From Rhizobium sp. P38BS-XIX (lineage in GTDB: Bacteria; Pseudomonadota; Alphaproteobacteria; Rhizobiales; Rhizobiaceae), in the NCBI RefSeq assembly GCF_012641435.1, contig NZ_JABAIJ010000001.1, positions 62,001 to 126,000 on the forward strand: a DNA stretch of 64,000 nucleotides, given 5' to 3'. Positions within the stretch are counted from its first letter, which is position 1. The number at the start of each line of letters is the position of its first letter. Below are positions 48,301 to 57,435 of the stretch, one piece after another. The notes beneath the pieces were generated by a model that saw nothing but the letters and a program-made list of their open reading frames with translations, was not told the origin of the DNA and searched no databases. Both the position numbers and the translations under genes were made by a program.

Positions 48301-48599
48301 GATTGCTTGTATTCGATTTCGATAAAGGACATCGGCTCGGAGCCGGCGTTGACGACATTGTGCTCGACACCGGCTTCGCGCCGATAGGCTGCACCCTTGG
48401 CGATATCGACGCGGCGGCTTCCGCCGGCTTCTTCAAGCATAAACTGGCAATCGGTCATCGGCACCACGACATAGCCAAGGCCGTGAACATGATGCCCGGT
48501 ATCGGCGCCCGGCTCGAAATCCCAACGCGTGATGCGAACGACGGCATCGTCGAGAAGCACGGTGGGCACGGCCGGCGGGCGGGCACGAAACTGGCTCAT
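48297..48599 (-). CDS. Cupin domain protein
   Basis: This 100-aa single cupin has a metal-binding HHVHGLGYVVVP near residue 44 and a second motif with RREAGVEHNVVN near residue 75. ATG 48599 is preceded by AGGAGG; the open frame upstream is unlikely. It is coupled to the MBL hydrolase gene by a four-base overlap, suggesting a shared small-molecule pathway. Confidence 0.9.
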   Translation of the reverse strand: MSQFRARPPAVPTVLLDDAVVRITRWDFEPGADTGHHVHGLGYVVVPMTDCQFMLEEAGGSRRVDIAKGAAYRREAGVEHNVVNAGSEPMSFIEIEYKQS

Positions 48600-48757
48600 C
48601 GGGCCTCCTGATTTCCAACGCAGTGCAGCAAGACCTATCATAGCCGCCTGTAAAGCACACAGAAATATGCGTTCACGCATAACTTAGTGATTGTGGCCGG
48701 ATGCGACCTTTGCTAATCAGACGCCGGTTTGGCAGGTACATCAGCCATTTCCTCTGT

Positions 48758-48832
48758 TGGGGCGTCGCCAAGCGGTAAGGCACCGGTTTTTGGTACCGGC
48801 ATTCCCAGGTTCGAATCCTGGCGCCCCAGCCA
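48758..48832 (+). tRNA. tRNA-Gln (TTG)
   Basis: The acceptor stem pairs TGGGGCG with CGCCCCA, the anticodon loop TTTTGGT gives anticodon TTG, the T loop is GTTCGAATC, and the 3' CCA is encoded at 48830-48832. The cloverleaf folds by eye with no intron. Confidence 0.96.
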
Positions 48833-48900
48833 CAATCACTGACTAAGCGAATGTTGATGTGACTACGGGTAAGTCCTGCCTTTAATCGGAATGTATCGTC

Positions 48901-49065
48901 ATGGGTTGTTTACCGCCGTTTCTTCTGCTCCTCATCGGAGGCGCCATCGGTGCGCTTGTCGGTGGAAAAGAGGGAGTGATGTGGGGAGGCGGTGCGGGAT
49001 TTATTCTTGGTATTGTCTTGATGGTGGCGCTGATCGGATTGCTGAGAGACGCGCGCCATAAATGA
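48901..49065 (+). CDS. Small glycine-rich membrane protein
   Basis: This 54-aa ORF begins MGCLPPFLLLLIGGAIGALV, with a second hydrophobic stretch GFILGIVLMVALIGLL and a basic tail ending RDARHK. A GGxxGxxxGG glycine pattern between the helices suggests tight helix packing. ATG 48901 has only a weak CGGA upstream. It lies between tRNA-Gln and the ABC transporter terminator. No family is recognised. Confidence 0.6.
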   Translation: MGCLPPFLLLLIGGAIGALVGGKEGVMWGGGAGFILGIVLMVALIGLLRDARHK

Positions 49066-49170
49066 ACGCCGTTTTGAGGGGCATCCGCAAAGCCCTTGCA
49101 CTGAAGTCATGACATGCGGCGCCTGCAGCCGCCGTTCTGGCCAGGCCGAGAAATGACCTCCGTCAAATGA

Positions 49171-49194
49171 AAAGGCCCGCCGAAGCGGGCCTTT
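49171..49194. terminator. Intrinsic terminator, likely bidirectional
   Basis: The stem AAAGGCCCGC / GCGGGCCTTT with a CGAA tetraloop is followed by T-rich sequence on both strands. It lies just after the stop of the amino-acid ABC operon (minus). Confidence 0.88.
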
Positions 49195-49197
49195 CGT

Positions 49198-49920
49198 TTA
49201 GAGGATCTTCGCCAGGAAGCTCTTTGTTCGATCCATTTGCGGATTGGAAAAGAGCGCTTGCGGAGCACCTTCTTCAAGAATGCGACCGTCATCCATGAAG
49301 ATCACGCGATGGCCCACCTCGCGGGCAAAGCCCATTTCGTGGGTGACGACGACCATGGTCATGCCTTCATGCGCCAGATTGTTCATGACCTGAAGCACTT
49401 CGCCGACCATTTCGGGGTCGAGCGCCGACGTCGGTTCGTCGAAGAGCATGACATCGGGCTCCATCGCCAGCGCGCGGGCAATGGCGACGCGTTGCTGCTG
49501 GCCGCCGGAAAGCTCGTCGGGATAGTTGGCTTCCTTGCCGCGCAGGCCGACTTTCGCCAGCAATTCCCGCGCCACGCGGTTTGCCTCTTCCTGTGAGATC
49601 TTTTTGACCTTGCGCGGACCGATCGTAATATTGTCCAGGATCGTCAGGTGCTTGAAGAGATTGAACTGCTGGAACACCATTCCGACATGCTGGCGCAGCT
49701 TGTGGATATTGGTCTTCGGGTCGGTCAGCATCATCCCGGCGACTTCGATATCGCCGCTGGTCGGCGTCTCCAGCCCGTTGAGGCATCTCAGGAAGGTGCT
49801 CTTGCCGCTGCCGGAAGGACCGATGACAACGACGACCTCGTTGTTCTCCACGTGTGTGGAGATACCTTTGAGGATCTCGTGATGACCGAACGATTTGTGG
49901 AGCTCTTTAACGCTTATCAA
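49198..49920 (-). CDS. Polar amino-acid ABC transporter ATP-binding protein (GlnQ-like)
   Basis: This 240-aa ATPase has Walker [17 protein letters not shown]-loop [15 protein letters not shown], signature [15 protein letters not shown], and Walker [15 protein letters not shown]. It matches polar amino-acid importers. The likely start is TTG 49920, because GAGGAGG lies seven bases upstream; an ATG is not available. It overlaps the permease end slightly. Operon order, read on the minus strand, is binding protein, permease, ATPase. Confidence 0.94.
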   Translation of the reverse strand: MISVKELHKSFGHHEILKGISTHVENNEVVVVIGPSGSGKSTFLRCLNGLETPTSGDIEVAGMMLTDPKTNIHKLRQHVGMVFQQFNLFKHLTILDNITIGPRKVKKISQEEANRVARELLAKVGLRGKEANYPDELSGGQQQRVAIARALAMEPDVMLFDEPTSALDPEMVGEVLQVMNNLAHEGMTMVVVTHEMGFAREVGHRVIFMDDGRILEEGAPQALFSNPQMDRTKSFLAKIL

Positions 49921-50575
49921 CTTGAAGCCTCCTCTCAATATACGATGAGAACTTCGACAGGGAGAAGATCATGATGAAATAGAGGACCGCCACGAAGCCC
50001 CATATCGCGAAGGAAGCGAAGGTTTCGGAGATCACGATCTCGCCCTTGTAGACCAGCTCGGCAATGCCGACCGGCGCGAGCAGCGAGGTGTCTTTGATCG
50101 TCTGTGCGGCCTGGTTCACCAATGGCGGGATCATCCGCTTGAAGGCCTGCGGCAGGACGATGTAGCGCATCGTCTGGAAGCCGTTCATCGCGATGCTTGC
50201 GGCAGCTTCTTTCTGCCCCCGGTCAACGCCCAGAATGCCCGCGCGCACGATTTCCGTGACGTAAGCACCTTCGTTCAGGCTGAGGGTGAGGGCGGCTGCG
50301 AGGATCGGGTAGGTGAGCTGCCCGAACCACGCGTTGACAGGCAGAATAGCCGGCAGTCCGAGCACGATGAAGAAAAGCTGGACCAGTAGGGGCGTCGATC
50401 GGAAAATCTCGACATAGGCGGTGGCGATCCATCTCAGCGGCGCAACCTTCGAAAGACGCATGAGCGCCGCGACCAATCCGATGACCACCATCAGGACGAT
50501 AGCGACGAGCGAATATTCGATCGTCAGGAGCAGACCGTTGAGGATCACAGGTAAATTTTGCCGAATGGCGTCCAT
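49907..50575 (-). CDS. Polar amino-acid ABC transporter permease
   Basis: This 222-aa protein of the HisM/GlnP type opens [20 protein letters not shown]. It has the EAA loop [25 protein letters not shown] near residues 107-130, and five helices. It is the sole permease subunit, so probably a homodimer. Its end overlaps the ATPase start (TTG 49920) by 14 bases. Confidence 0.94.
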   Translation of the reverse strand: MDAIRQNLPVILNGLLLTIEYSLVAIVLMVVIGLVAALMRLSKVAPLRWIATAYVEIFRSTPLLVQLFFIVLGLPAILPVNAWFGQLTYPILAAALTLSLNEGAYVTEIVRAGILGVDRGQKEAAASIAMNGFQTMRYIVLPQAFKRMIPPLVNQAAQTIKDTSLLAPVGIAELVYKGEIVISETFASFAIWGFVAVLYFIMIFSLSKFSSYIERRLQVDKR

Positions 50576-50703
50576 GAACCGTGCCTTGTTTGTTTATTGT
50601 ATTTATCGAAGAATTGAAGAAAGTGCGCAGCGCAAATTTGCGCTGCGCAACCTATCATCCAATCACGGAACTTTCGGGAGGCATGAAATAGCGTCTTTCG
50701 AGA

Positions 50704-51522
50704 CTATTCCGGAAGTGCAGCCTTCGCCGGGTCCAGTGCTTCATTGACTTCGCCGCTCGTGTCACCACCGAAGTACTTCACGAAGAGCTGGTGATATTCG
50801 CCGCTCTTCTTGATCTTCTCGAGGCCGTCATTGATCTTGTTGACGAGATCCGGCTTGGTCTTGCTGATGGCGATGCCGTAATATTCGCCTGTGAGCAGCG
50901 GGCCGACGGTCTGCACGCTGTCGGCGTGCTTAGCCTTGAAGTCGATGTTGACGGGGTTGTCGAAGATCACCGCATCCGCACCGCCAGTCATGAGCGCCTG
51001 ATAGGCGGCGTCGATGTTCTGGAACTGCTTGATGTAGTCGGCCGAGAAGCCGTGGCCGGTGAGGTAATCGACCGAGGACGTCGCCTTCTTGGTGGCGACG
51101 ACATGGCCCTTGAGATCGTCGAAGCTCTTGATCTCCGAGTCCTTCTTTACCAGGACCGACAGGCCGGACTTGTAATAAGCGTTGCTGAAATTAGCGTTTT
51201 CCAGACGGCTCTTCTTGATCGTGATGCCGGCGACGGCGGTATCGATCGAACCGGCCTGCAGGCTCGGAATGAGGCCGTTGAACGGCAGGGTCTTGACCGT
51301 GACCGTCATGCTTTCGGCCTTGGCGATGGCATTGATCATGTCAATGTCAAAGCCCGTAACGGCGCCGTCCTTCTCGCTTTCGAAGGGCGGGAACGTCGTA
51401 TCGGCGCCAACGACGATGCTGGTCGCAGCATCTTCAGCGACCGCAGCGGACGTTCCGCAAATTGTAGTTGCAAGACCGGAAGCCATTGCGGCGACCAAGA
51501 AAATAAGTGCTTTGTTTCTCAA
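50704..51522 (-). CDS. Polar amino-acid ABC transporter substrate-binding protein
   Basis: This 272-aa periplasmic protein of SBP family 3 starts at TTG 51522 with AAGGAG seven bases upstream. A signal peptide ends near GTSAAVAEDA. Ligand motifs include VGADTTFPPFESEKDGAVTGF, FDIDMINAIA, TAVAGITIKKSR and GADAVIFDNPV. Glutamine or another polar amino acid is the likely ligand; which one cannot be told. It heads the three-gene importer operon. Confidence 0.93.
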   Translation of the reverse strand: MRNKALIFLVAAMASGLATTICGTSAAVAEDAATSIVVGADTTFPPFESEKDGAVTGFDIDMINAIAKAESMTVTVKTLPFNGLIPSLQAGSIDTAVAGITIKKSRLENANFSNAYYKSGLSVLVKKDSEIKSFDDLKGHVVATKKATSSVDYLTGHGFSADYIKQFQNIDAAYQALMTGGADAVIFDNPVNIDFKAKHADSVQTVGPLLTGEYYGIAISKTKPDLVNKINDGLEKIKKSGEYHQLFVKYFGGDTSGEVNEALDPAKAALPE

Positions 51523-51952
51523 GGGGGCTCTCCTTCTTATGGGAGAGCATACATTTGGGCCGCCGCAACAAAATGGATAGCGCGTAACCTTGGACTGCAA
51601 GCATCTCCCAAGAATGGTATTTAACGTCAAACTTCGCGGGTCAAGGGTCGAGCGGAAACATTTTGAGCACGATAAAGTGTTTGGATATCCCGAAGATCGG
51701 GAATTCTTGTCTTGAATCGTCGAAAATCCGAAAATGCGTGAAGGTTAAGAGTCTTGCTCATAGCATATCGTTTTTCGACCATCCGACGTCCTTGTTGTTG
51801 TAATGATGCGGGCAGAAGCCCGTCGCCGCGCCGCAATCCGACTTCAACTTACACGACAGGTTGGCGATGGCGACGAGTGGGCGTGCTTTACCCTTAAAGC
51901 TTGTTTGACCTTTTTCCTGCACTCTGATGCCGTCATTTCGATGCGGGCTATC
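51523..51952. other. Intergenic region between the SBP gene and the GT2 gene
   Basis: This region holds the divergent promoters of the ABC operon and the glycosyltransferase genes. A frame in phase with GT2 is open from 51803 but lacks a domain and is not called. I saw no RNA gene or repeat. Confidence 0.5.
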
Positions 51953-53026
51953 ATGAATCAGAAATCCCACGACCTGCTGCTGTCCATCGTTGCTCCCTGC
52001 CATAATGAGGAGGAGGGGCTTCGCGAATTTTGCCGCCGGTCGGTCGTGACTGCGCGGGGGATCGCCGGCGAAGCCTTTGAGATCATCCTGGTGGATGACG
52101 GCTCCACCGACGGAACCTGGGGTGTCATTGCTTTGCTTGCCGAGGAGGTGCCGCAGGTTCTCGGCGTCCGGCTCATGCGCAATCACGGCCACCAGCTCGC
52201 CGCCACGGCCGGCCTTGCCGCTTCGCGCGGTGAACGCGTGTTGCTGATTGACGCCGATCTGCAGGATCCGCCGGAACTGTTGCTGATGATGATGCCGATC
52301 ATGGATCGCGGCGCGGATGTCGTCTATGGCCAGCGCGTGCGCCGGCAGGGGGAGAGCTGGTTCAAGCTTGCATCGGCTTCGCTCTTTTATCGGTTGCTGT
52401 CACGGCTCGCCTCGGTGGCGATCCCGCGCGATGTCGGTGATTTCAGGCTGATGCGTCGGCGCGTGGTCGACATTCTGCTGGCGATGCCGGAGCGCGATCG
52501 GTTCATCCGCGGTATGGTCAGCTGGATCGGCGGGCGGCAGGTGGCGCTACCTTACGAGCGCGATGCGCGCTTTGCCGGCACGACGAAATATCCGCTGCGC
52601 AAGATGATCAATTTCGCGATCGATGCCATCACCAGCTTCTCGACTGTTCCCTTGCGGATCAGCACATGGCTGGGTCTTGCCAGCGCCGGCTGCGCGGCCT
52701 TGCTCTTGATGTATACGCTTGCCCGCTGGATCGCCGGCGAGACCATCGTCGGCTGGTCGAGCATCATGGCCGCGATCACGGCCTTCAGCGCCATTCAGCT
52801 GATCTGCATCGGTATCATCGGCGAATATGTCGGCCGACTAGTTCAGGAAAACAAGCGGCGTCCGATGTTCATGATCGAGAGCCTGCTGCAGGGAAATCGT
52901 TCCATGGAGATCCCCGGCGATTTCTCCGATATGACTGCAGCTGCCAAGCGCAATGCGCTTGAGGAACTGCTGGCCCAGCCGGCTGAAGTGACGGGCGGCA
53001 TGCCGCAGGTCAGGGCCAGCCGTTGA
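51953..53026 (+). CDS. Family 2 glycosyltransferase, DPM1/GtrB-like
   Basis: This 357-aa protein has SIVAPCHNEEEGLREFCRR (nucleotide-sugar binding), ILVDDGSTDGTW and VLLIDADLQDPPELL (the DxD-type motif), followed by two C-terminal helices (about 240-310). This is the layout of polyprenyl-phosphate sugar transferases such as GtrB/ArnC. ATG 51953 is used; ATG 51941 is an alternative. The next gene starts at the last base of its stop. Confidence 0.9.
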   Translation: MNQKSHDLLLSIVAPCHNEEEGLREFCRRSVVTARGIAGEAFEIILVDDGSTDGTWGVIALLAEEVPQVLGVRLMRNHGHQLAATAGLAASRGERVLLIDADLQDPPELLLMMMPIMDRGADVVYGQRVRRQGESWFKLASASLFYRLLSRLASVAIPRDVGDFRLMRRRVVDILLAMPERDRFIRGMVSWIGGRQVALPYERDARFAGTTKYPLRKMINFAIDAITSFSTVPLRISTWLGLASAGCAALLLMYTLARWIAGETIVGWSSIMAAITAFSAIQLICIGIIGEYVGRLVQENKRRPMFMIESLLQGNRSMEIPGDFSDMTAAAKRNALEELLAQPAEVTGGMPQVRASR

Positions 53027-54759
53027 TGGCACATCAATCCGCGGAAGTGCATACGGACGGCAAAACGAACATGCCCGCCAGCGCAGAAGGCCAACCTTCA
53101 GCCGATGCGGATGCCGTCATCGTCAAGCAAAGGCCAGGGATCGTCATCGCCGTCTTCATCGCGACGGTTGCGGTCTTTGTCGCGGTCTTCAAGTTTCCGC
53201 CGATCCTCGACTATCCCAACCATTATGCGCGCATGTGGCTTCTCGCCGGCGGTATCCATACGCCGCCTTTCCAGCAGATTTATACCATCGACTGGAACAG
53301 AAGCTTCACGAATGTCGGCATTGATTTGCTGGCCTATTGGCTGGGGCCGCTGATCGGTGTGTCGCTGCTGGCACGCAGCCTGCTTTTCCTGGCGATCGTC
53401 CTGCCGCCGCTTGGCGCGATCGCCCTTCACCGGCGTCTCCATGCCGGCAGCTATTACTGGCAGATCGCCATCCTCTATTTTGCCTGGTGCGCGACGCTGA
53501 TCGGCGGCTTCATCAATTTTCAGATCGGGCTTGGCATGGCGCTCCTCTTCGCCACTGCCGATCATGCGCTACAATCGCGAAATTGGCTCTCGCTGTTTGC
53601 CTGGCGCCTCCTGGCCGGCCTGTTGTTGACGGTCATGCATATCTTCTCGCTGGGTTTCTATGTGGCGCTGGTCTGCGGCCTCGAATTCTCCCCGACGCTG
53701 GCAGCCTTGAGATCGCCGCGGGATTTCCTGCGGCTGTGCGGCAGGCTTGTCGTGGCGATGGTCGCCTGTGCGCTGCCGGCGATCTGCCTCTTTCTCTATC
53801 AGCCGGTGTTGCCTAACGGCGGGGATGGTGGCCTTGGCGCGTCCTGGAACGATAATCCGGTTCTGATCCTTTCCAACCTCATGTCTGCCATCTGGAGCTA
53901 CACGCTTCTGGCGGATATGTTGCTTCTGATCCCGATCGCGCTCATCTGCAGCAATGCGATGCGCACACGCCGGCTGACTTTGCATGCCGGTCTTGCGGTC
54001 ACCGCCGTTGGTTTGCTGTTGCTTGCCTGCGTCTCGCCCCGTCACGTCCTTGGAACCGGCTGGATCAGCTGGCGGTTTCCCATCATGGCAGCGTTGGCGG
54101 CCATGATCATGATCTGCCCTTTGCCGCGTCTGTCGCGCAAACAGGCATTCTCAGTTCTTGCCGTGCTGACCGTAGTGACGCTCGGCCGCACGGCCTGGAT
54201 CGGCTTCAACTGGTGGGAGGCCGATAGCGAAGTCACCGATGTCCGCACCGTGCTTGCTGCCGTCCCGCAAGGTTCCGCAATCCTGCCCGTTACGATGCAG
54301 AGCAAGGACGGACCTCGCATCGCCGATCCCCGCTATTTCGCCTGGAGCCAGGATACATTCCGGCACCTGCCGACGCTCGCCGTGCCCTATGCGCATAGCT
54401 TCGTGCCGACAGTGTTTACCGCCAAGGGCAAGCAACCGCTCGGCGTCTTGCCGCCCTGGAGCGATATCGCCGTGCCGGAAGGCAATCTCTTTTCCATCAG
54501 CGTGCTGGACTGCCCGCATGAAATCGAGGGAATCTCCGGCTTCACGCCGTATCTTCTCCATTGGCGTCAGCGTTTCGATTTCATCTTGCTCGTCAATGCC
54601 GACGTTGAGGATCGCTTCGGCGGGACGATCCCCGGCGGCGTCACATCGGTCGCCGAGACCCCCTTTGCCAAGCTTTATGCCATCGACAAGACCTTCGCGC
54701 CGTCTGCCGATGCGCCCCCGCCGAAGAGCTGTGCCGCCTTTGCCGCCGAAAATCATTGA
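53026..54759 (+). CDS. Large membrane protein of unknown function, partner of GT2
   Basis: This 577-aa protein has about ten hydrophobic helices (residues about 35-420), then a soluble C-terminal part. It begins MAHQSAEVHTDGKTNMPASA. Motifs like FPPILDYPNHYARMWLLAGG in the first loop recall lipid-linked-sugar acceptor enzymes, but I recognise no firm family. The start shares one base with the GT2 stop, so the two proteins probably act in one pathway, perhaps adding a sugar to a cell-surface glycolipid. That function is inference. Confidence 0.72.
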   Translation: MAHQSAEVHTDGKTNMPASAEGQPSADADAVIVKQRPGIVIAVFIATVAVFVAVFKFPPILDYPNHYARMWLLAGGIHTPPFQQIYTIDWNRSFTNVGIDLLAYWLGPLIGVSLLARSLLFLAIVLPPLGAIALHRRLHAGSYYWQIAILYFAWCATLIGGFINFQIGLGMALLFATADHALQSRNWLSLFAWRLLAGLLLTVMHIFSLGFYVALVCGLEFSPTLAALRSPRDFLRLCGRLVVAMVACALPAICLFLYQPVLPNGGDGGLGASWNDNPVLILSNLMSAIWSYTLLADMLLLIPIALICSNAMRTRRLTLHAGLAVTAVGLLLLACVSPRHVLGTGWISWRFPIMAALAAMIMICPLPRLSRKQAFSVLAVLTVVTLGRTAWIGFNWWEADSEVTDVRTVLAAVPQGSAILPVTMQSKDGPRIADPRYFAWSQDTFRHLPTLAVPYAHSFVPTVFTAKGKQPLGVLPPWSDIAVPEGNLFSISVLDCPHEIEGISGFTPYLLHWRQRFDFILLVNADVEDRFGGTIPGGVTSVAETPFAKLYAIDKTFAPSADAPPPKSCAAFAAENH

Positions 54760-54776
54760 CGCTGGAAACGACAACA

Positions 54777-54796
54777 GGCGGCCCTTGCAGGCCGCC
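54777..54796. other. Inverted repeat between converging genes
   Basis: GGCGGCC (54777-54783) and GGCCGCC (54790-54796) can pair around a CTTGCA loop between the membrane-protein gene and the following lipoprotein gene. There is no T-run, so terminator function is uncertain. Confidence 0.4.
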
Positions 54797-54828
54797 CGCT
54801 GGTATTATCTCGTGATGAAGCTTTAGCC

Positions 54829-55254
54829 TCAGCTGTCAGCGTCAGCCTTGTCGGCCTTTTCCGGCGGCGCCAGAAGTTCGGCGCAGTAGGACGAGCTGTT
54901 GACGCCGGGCTGGTCGCCGAGAATCTTGACCGAGCGGATTTCGTAATTCTTGTCGGTGACGATGTCGGCCTTGCAGCTCAAAGAGCGCTTGCCAGCCTTC
55001 TTGCCGTCCTTGTTGACGACGGAGACGTTCTTGTAGCCGCCACGCCAAGTGTAGACGCGATCGCCGCTTTCGTCGCGATCGGAGATCGGCGGACCGTAGG
55101 CGGCAAAGAAGCGGCCTGCGGACTGGCCCTGCCAGCGATCCTGAACGGGGTTTTTCGCCAGCAGCGGCAGGGCTGCTGTCGTTGTCGTCGTCGTGGTGCT
55201 GCAGCCGGCCAGAGCCAGCAACAGTCCAGCCGCGGTGATCATGCGGATATTCAT
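54829..55254 (-). CDS. Exported lipoprotein with a poly-threonine tract
   Basis: This 141-aa protein has a lipobox (AAGLLLALAGCST), cysteine near residue 18, followed at once by a run of seven threonines, and then a compact domain with GQSAGRFFAAYGPPISDRDESG. The mature part has two further cysteines. The homopolymer is encoded by ACN codons, and length variation by slippage is possible. Function unknown. The ATG is 55254. Confidence 0.82.
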   Translation of the reverse strand: MNIRMITAAGLLLALAGCSTTTTTTTAALPLLAKNPVQDRWQGQSAGRFFAAYGPPISDRDESGDRVYTWRGGYKNVSVVNKDGKKAGKRSLSCKADIVTDKNYEIRSVKILGDQPGVNSSSYCAELLAPPEKADKADADS

Positions 55255-55556
55255 CGTTTCGTCCTTGAGCTTCTGTCACGCATTCGGTCGCGGAAAAGCC
55301 GCTGTCCCACGACGTTTCCACCTGTCCCGCCTAGCGCTTTACCGCCAAAGCCGGCAAAAGAAAATTCCCATCCGCGTGTACAAGTCGGATTTTACTTAAT
55401 CTGTTGCGTGTTTTGCACGCCGGTGGTTTTGGCGCATCTTTCCTGCCGATTTTATAGGCAGCCGCCGCTGTAATCTTTTCGTCAAAAATCAAAAGTTTTT
55501 CTGAGATAGGTGCTTGTGCATCAAAAATGGCTGGTCTATAGAAGCGCCGCTGGTCA
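55255..55556. other. Intergenic region upstream of tRNA-Pro
   Basis: A+T-richer DNA with promoters for the lipoprotein gene (minus) and tRNA-Pro (plus). No gene is supported; I saw no repeat or sRNA signature. Confidence 0.5.
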
Positions 55557-55633
55557 CGGAGTGTAGCGCAGTCTGGTAGCGCACCACGTTCGGGACGTGG
55601 GGGTCGAGTGTTCGAATCACTCCACTCCGACCA
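55557..55633 (+). tRNA. tRNA-Pro (CGG)
   Basis: The acceptor stem CGGAGTG pairs with CACTCCG; the anticodon loop TTCGGGA gives CGG; the T loop is GTTCGAATC; and CCA is encoded at 55631-55633. It folds cleanly by eye. Confidence 0.96.
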
Positions 55634-55893
55634 GCTTAAATCACTGATCTTTTTCCCGAAAAATCCCCTCACATTTTACGCAAAGCCAATTGGCGTCAGA
55701 GCATTTTGCGCCATTCTGTCAGCCCGCACGGTCATGCTCCCGATGCCGCGGTTTCGCGCATCCTGTTTCGCTCTGCGCATGCTTTTGCAAAACCTGCTCT
55801 TTTTGTCGCGGCAAGCACTATATAGAAGGGAGAAGCGGATGCGGCCGACTCAGGGTACGGGGCGGCTTGTGGGCGCTGGAGCGGAGTGACGGG

Positions 55894-56712
55894 ATGAGTT
55901 TTATTGCAGGAGTGGCCGATTTGGCCAGGGAGGGGCTGGCATCTTTAAGGCGGCGCGGTGGCGCTTGGTCCTGCGGTGTCGTCGGCCAAAAGCTCGGGGT
56001 AGCAGGCGGCTACGGCATGTTGGCGCTGAGCACTGCTTTCCTTCTGACATCCAGCGACGCTACGGTGCGAGCCGCCGATTGTGGCAATGTCGCCGGTCCT
56101 GGCCTTGACTGGAGCGGCTGCAGCAAGTCCAACATCATGCTGCAGAACAGCGACCTCAAGGGTGCAAATCTTTTCGGTGCGCATTTCGACAGCACGGATC
56201 TCAGCGACACCAATCTGACCTCGGCCAATCTTGAGAAGGCAACGCTGGTGCGCGCGTGGGTGAAGAACGTCCATGCCGATGGCGCGAACTTCAAGCGGAT
56301 CGAGGCATATCGTTCCGATTTCAGCAACGTCTCCGCCAATGGCGCATCCTTTGCGAATGCGGAGCTGCAGCGCGCCGTCTTCCGTGGGGCTCAGCTTGTC
56401 AATGCCGATTTCCAGAAGGCGGAGCTTGGTCGGGCCGATTTCAGCAAGGCCAATCTCACCGGCGTCAATTTCTCCTTCGCCAATCTTTCCCGTGCGGGGC
56501 TGAGCGGTGCCGTCATGCAGGGGCCGGTCTCCTTCAGCGGCGCTTTCATGTATCTCACCCGCATAGAAGGTCTCGACCTGTCGAACGCGACGGGTCTTCA
56601 ACAAGCCCAGCTCAATCTGGCGTGCGGCGACAAGGACACCAAGCTGCCATCGTTTCTGAAGGCGCCGACAGGTTGGCCATGTCCGCCGGACGATCCGGAT
56701 GACAAGGACTGA
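55894..56712 (+). CDS. Pentapeptide-repeat protein
   Basis: This 272-aa protein has an N-terminal segment with a hydrophobic stretch (GMLALSTAFLLTSS), then a right-handed beta-helix of A(N/D)LXX-type repeats such as LKGANLFGAHFDSTDLSDTN and ANLTGVNFSFANLSRAGLSG. A short tail ends in Asp/Lys. Cysteines at CGNVAG and WSGCSK frame the start of the repeats. ATG 55894 has GGAG upstream. The role is unknown; the family includes DNA-mimic and structural proteins. Confidence 0.88.
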   Translation: MSFIAGVADLAREGLASLRRRGGAWSCGVVGQKLGVAGGYGMLALSTAFLLTSSDATVRAADCGNVAGPGLDWSGCSKSNIMLQNSDLKGANLFGAHFDSTDLSDTNLTSANLEKATLVRAWVKNVHADGANFKRIEAYRSDFSNVSANGASFANAELQRAVFRGAQLVNADFQKAELGRADFSKANLTGVNFSFANLSRAGLSGAVMQGPVSFSGAFMYLTRIEGLDLSNATGLQQAQLNLACGDKDTKLPSFLKAPTGWPCPPDDPDDKD

Positions 56713-56754
56713 GTTCGGTCCTAAACGGCGAGACTTTCAGGAAGGCGGAATAAG

Positions 56755-57252
56755 ATGTTTGCAGAGAAGACGATCCAGAGTGAGAGCAAGCCCGAATTCT
56801 TTCGGGAGTTGGCATCCCAGCTTGAGGCCCTGCTTGCAGGTGAGGCGGATCCGATCGCCAATGCCGCCAATACCTCCGCATTGATCTTTCAGATGCTGCC
56901 GGATCTCAACTGGGCCGGCTTCTATTTCCTGAAACAGGAAAACGAACTCGTGCTCGGACCGTTTCAGGGCAAGCCGGCTTGCGTGCGTATCGCAGTCGGC
57001 CGTGGCGTCTGCGGGACAGCAGTCGAGCATGCGCAGTCTGTCCTCGTCGAGGATGTGCACGCTTTCCCGGGCCACATCGCCTGCGACGCTGCGTCCCGCT
57101 CGGAGTTGGTCGTGCCGCTTCTTCGCGATGGAGCCGTGTTGGGCGTGATCGATCTCGATAGCCCGATTGTCCGTCGCTTCGATCGTGATGACCAAGCCGG
57201 AATCGAAGCTCTTGCCGCGATCTATGCTGCGTCATGCAAAGCGGATCGTTGA
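56755..57252 (+). CDS. msrC: Free methionine-R-sulfoxide reductase (GAF-fold, MsrC-type)
   Basis: This 165-aa GAF-fold enzyme reduces free Met-R-sulfoxide. The three-cysteine motif is visible as PACVRIAVGRGVCGTAVEH and AFPGHIACDAASRSEL, in the arrangement of the E. coli enzyme. Its neighbours MsrB and MsrA follow on the same strand, so the set covers free and protein-bound methionine sulfoxide of both configurations. A 183-base gap separates it from msrB, so it may have its own promoter. Confidence 0.93.
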   Translation: MFAEKTIQSESKPEFFRELASQLEALLAGEADPIANAANTSALIFQMLPDLNWAGFYFLKQENELVLGPFQGKPACVRIAVGRGVCGTAVEHAQSVLVEDVHAFPGHIACDAASRSELVVPLLRDGAVLGVIDLDSPIVRRFDRDDQAGIEALAAIYAASCKADR

Positions 57253-57435
57253 GAAACCGTCTGAGCCAAGGCGTCACGCAGTCGTGATCGATATGGCAAA
57301 TCGACTGCGCGATACCTATATTGGCTCTGCAACCACTCCCTTAGCGCTGATCGAGCTTCATCCGGCCCTTTCGAGTCCTCATTCAGGACACCCGGCCAAG
57401 CTCGGAAGGCGTGCCGAGGGGCAAGGAGAATAACA

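Noticed and set aside
47260..48387. 375-aa plus-strand frame opposite the MBL/cupin genes
   Set aside because: The minus strand encodes both enzymes with exact overlaps; the plus frame has no motif.
48758..48832. tRNA-Gln as an integration site
   Set aside because: No integrase, no attachment-site repeat and no foreign genes next to the tRNA were seen.
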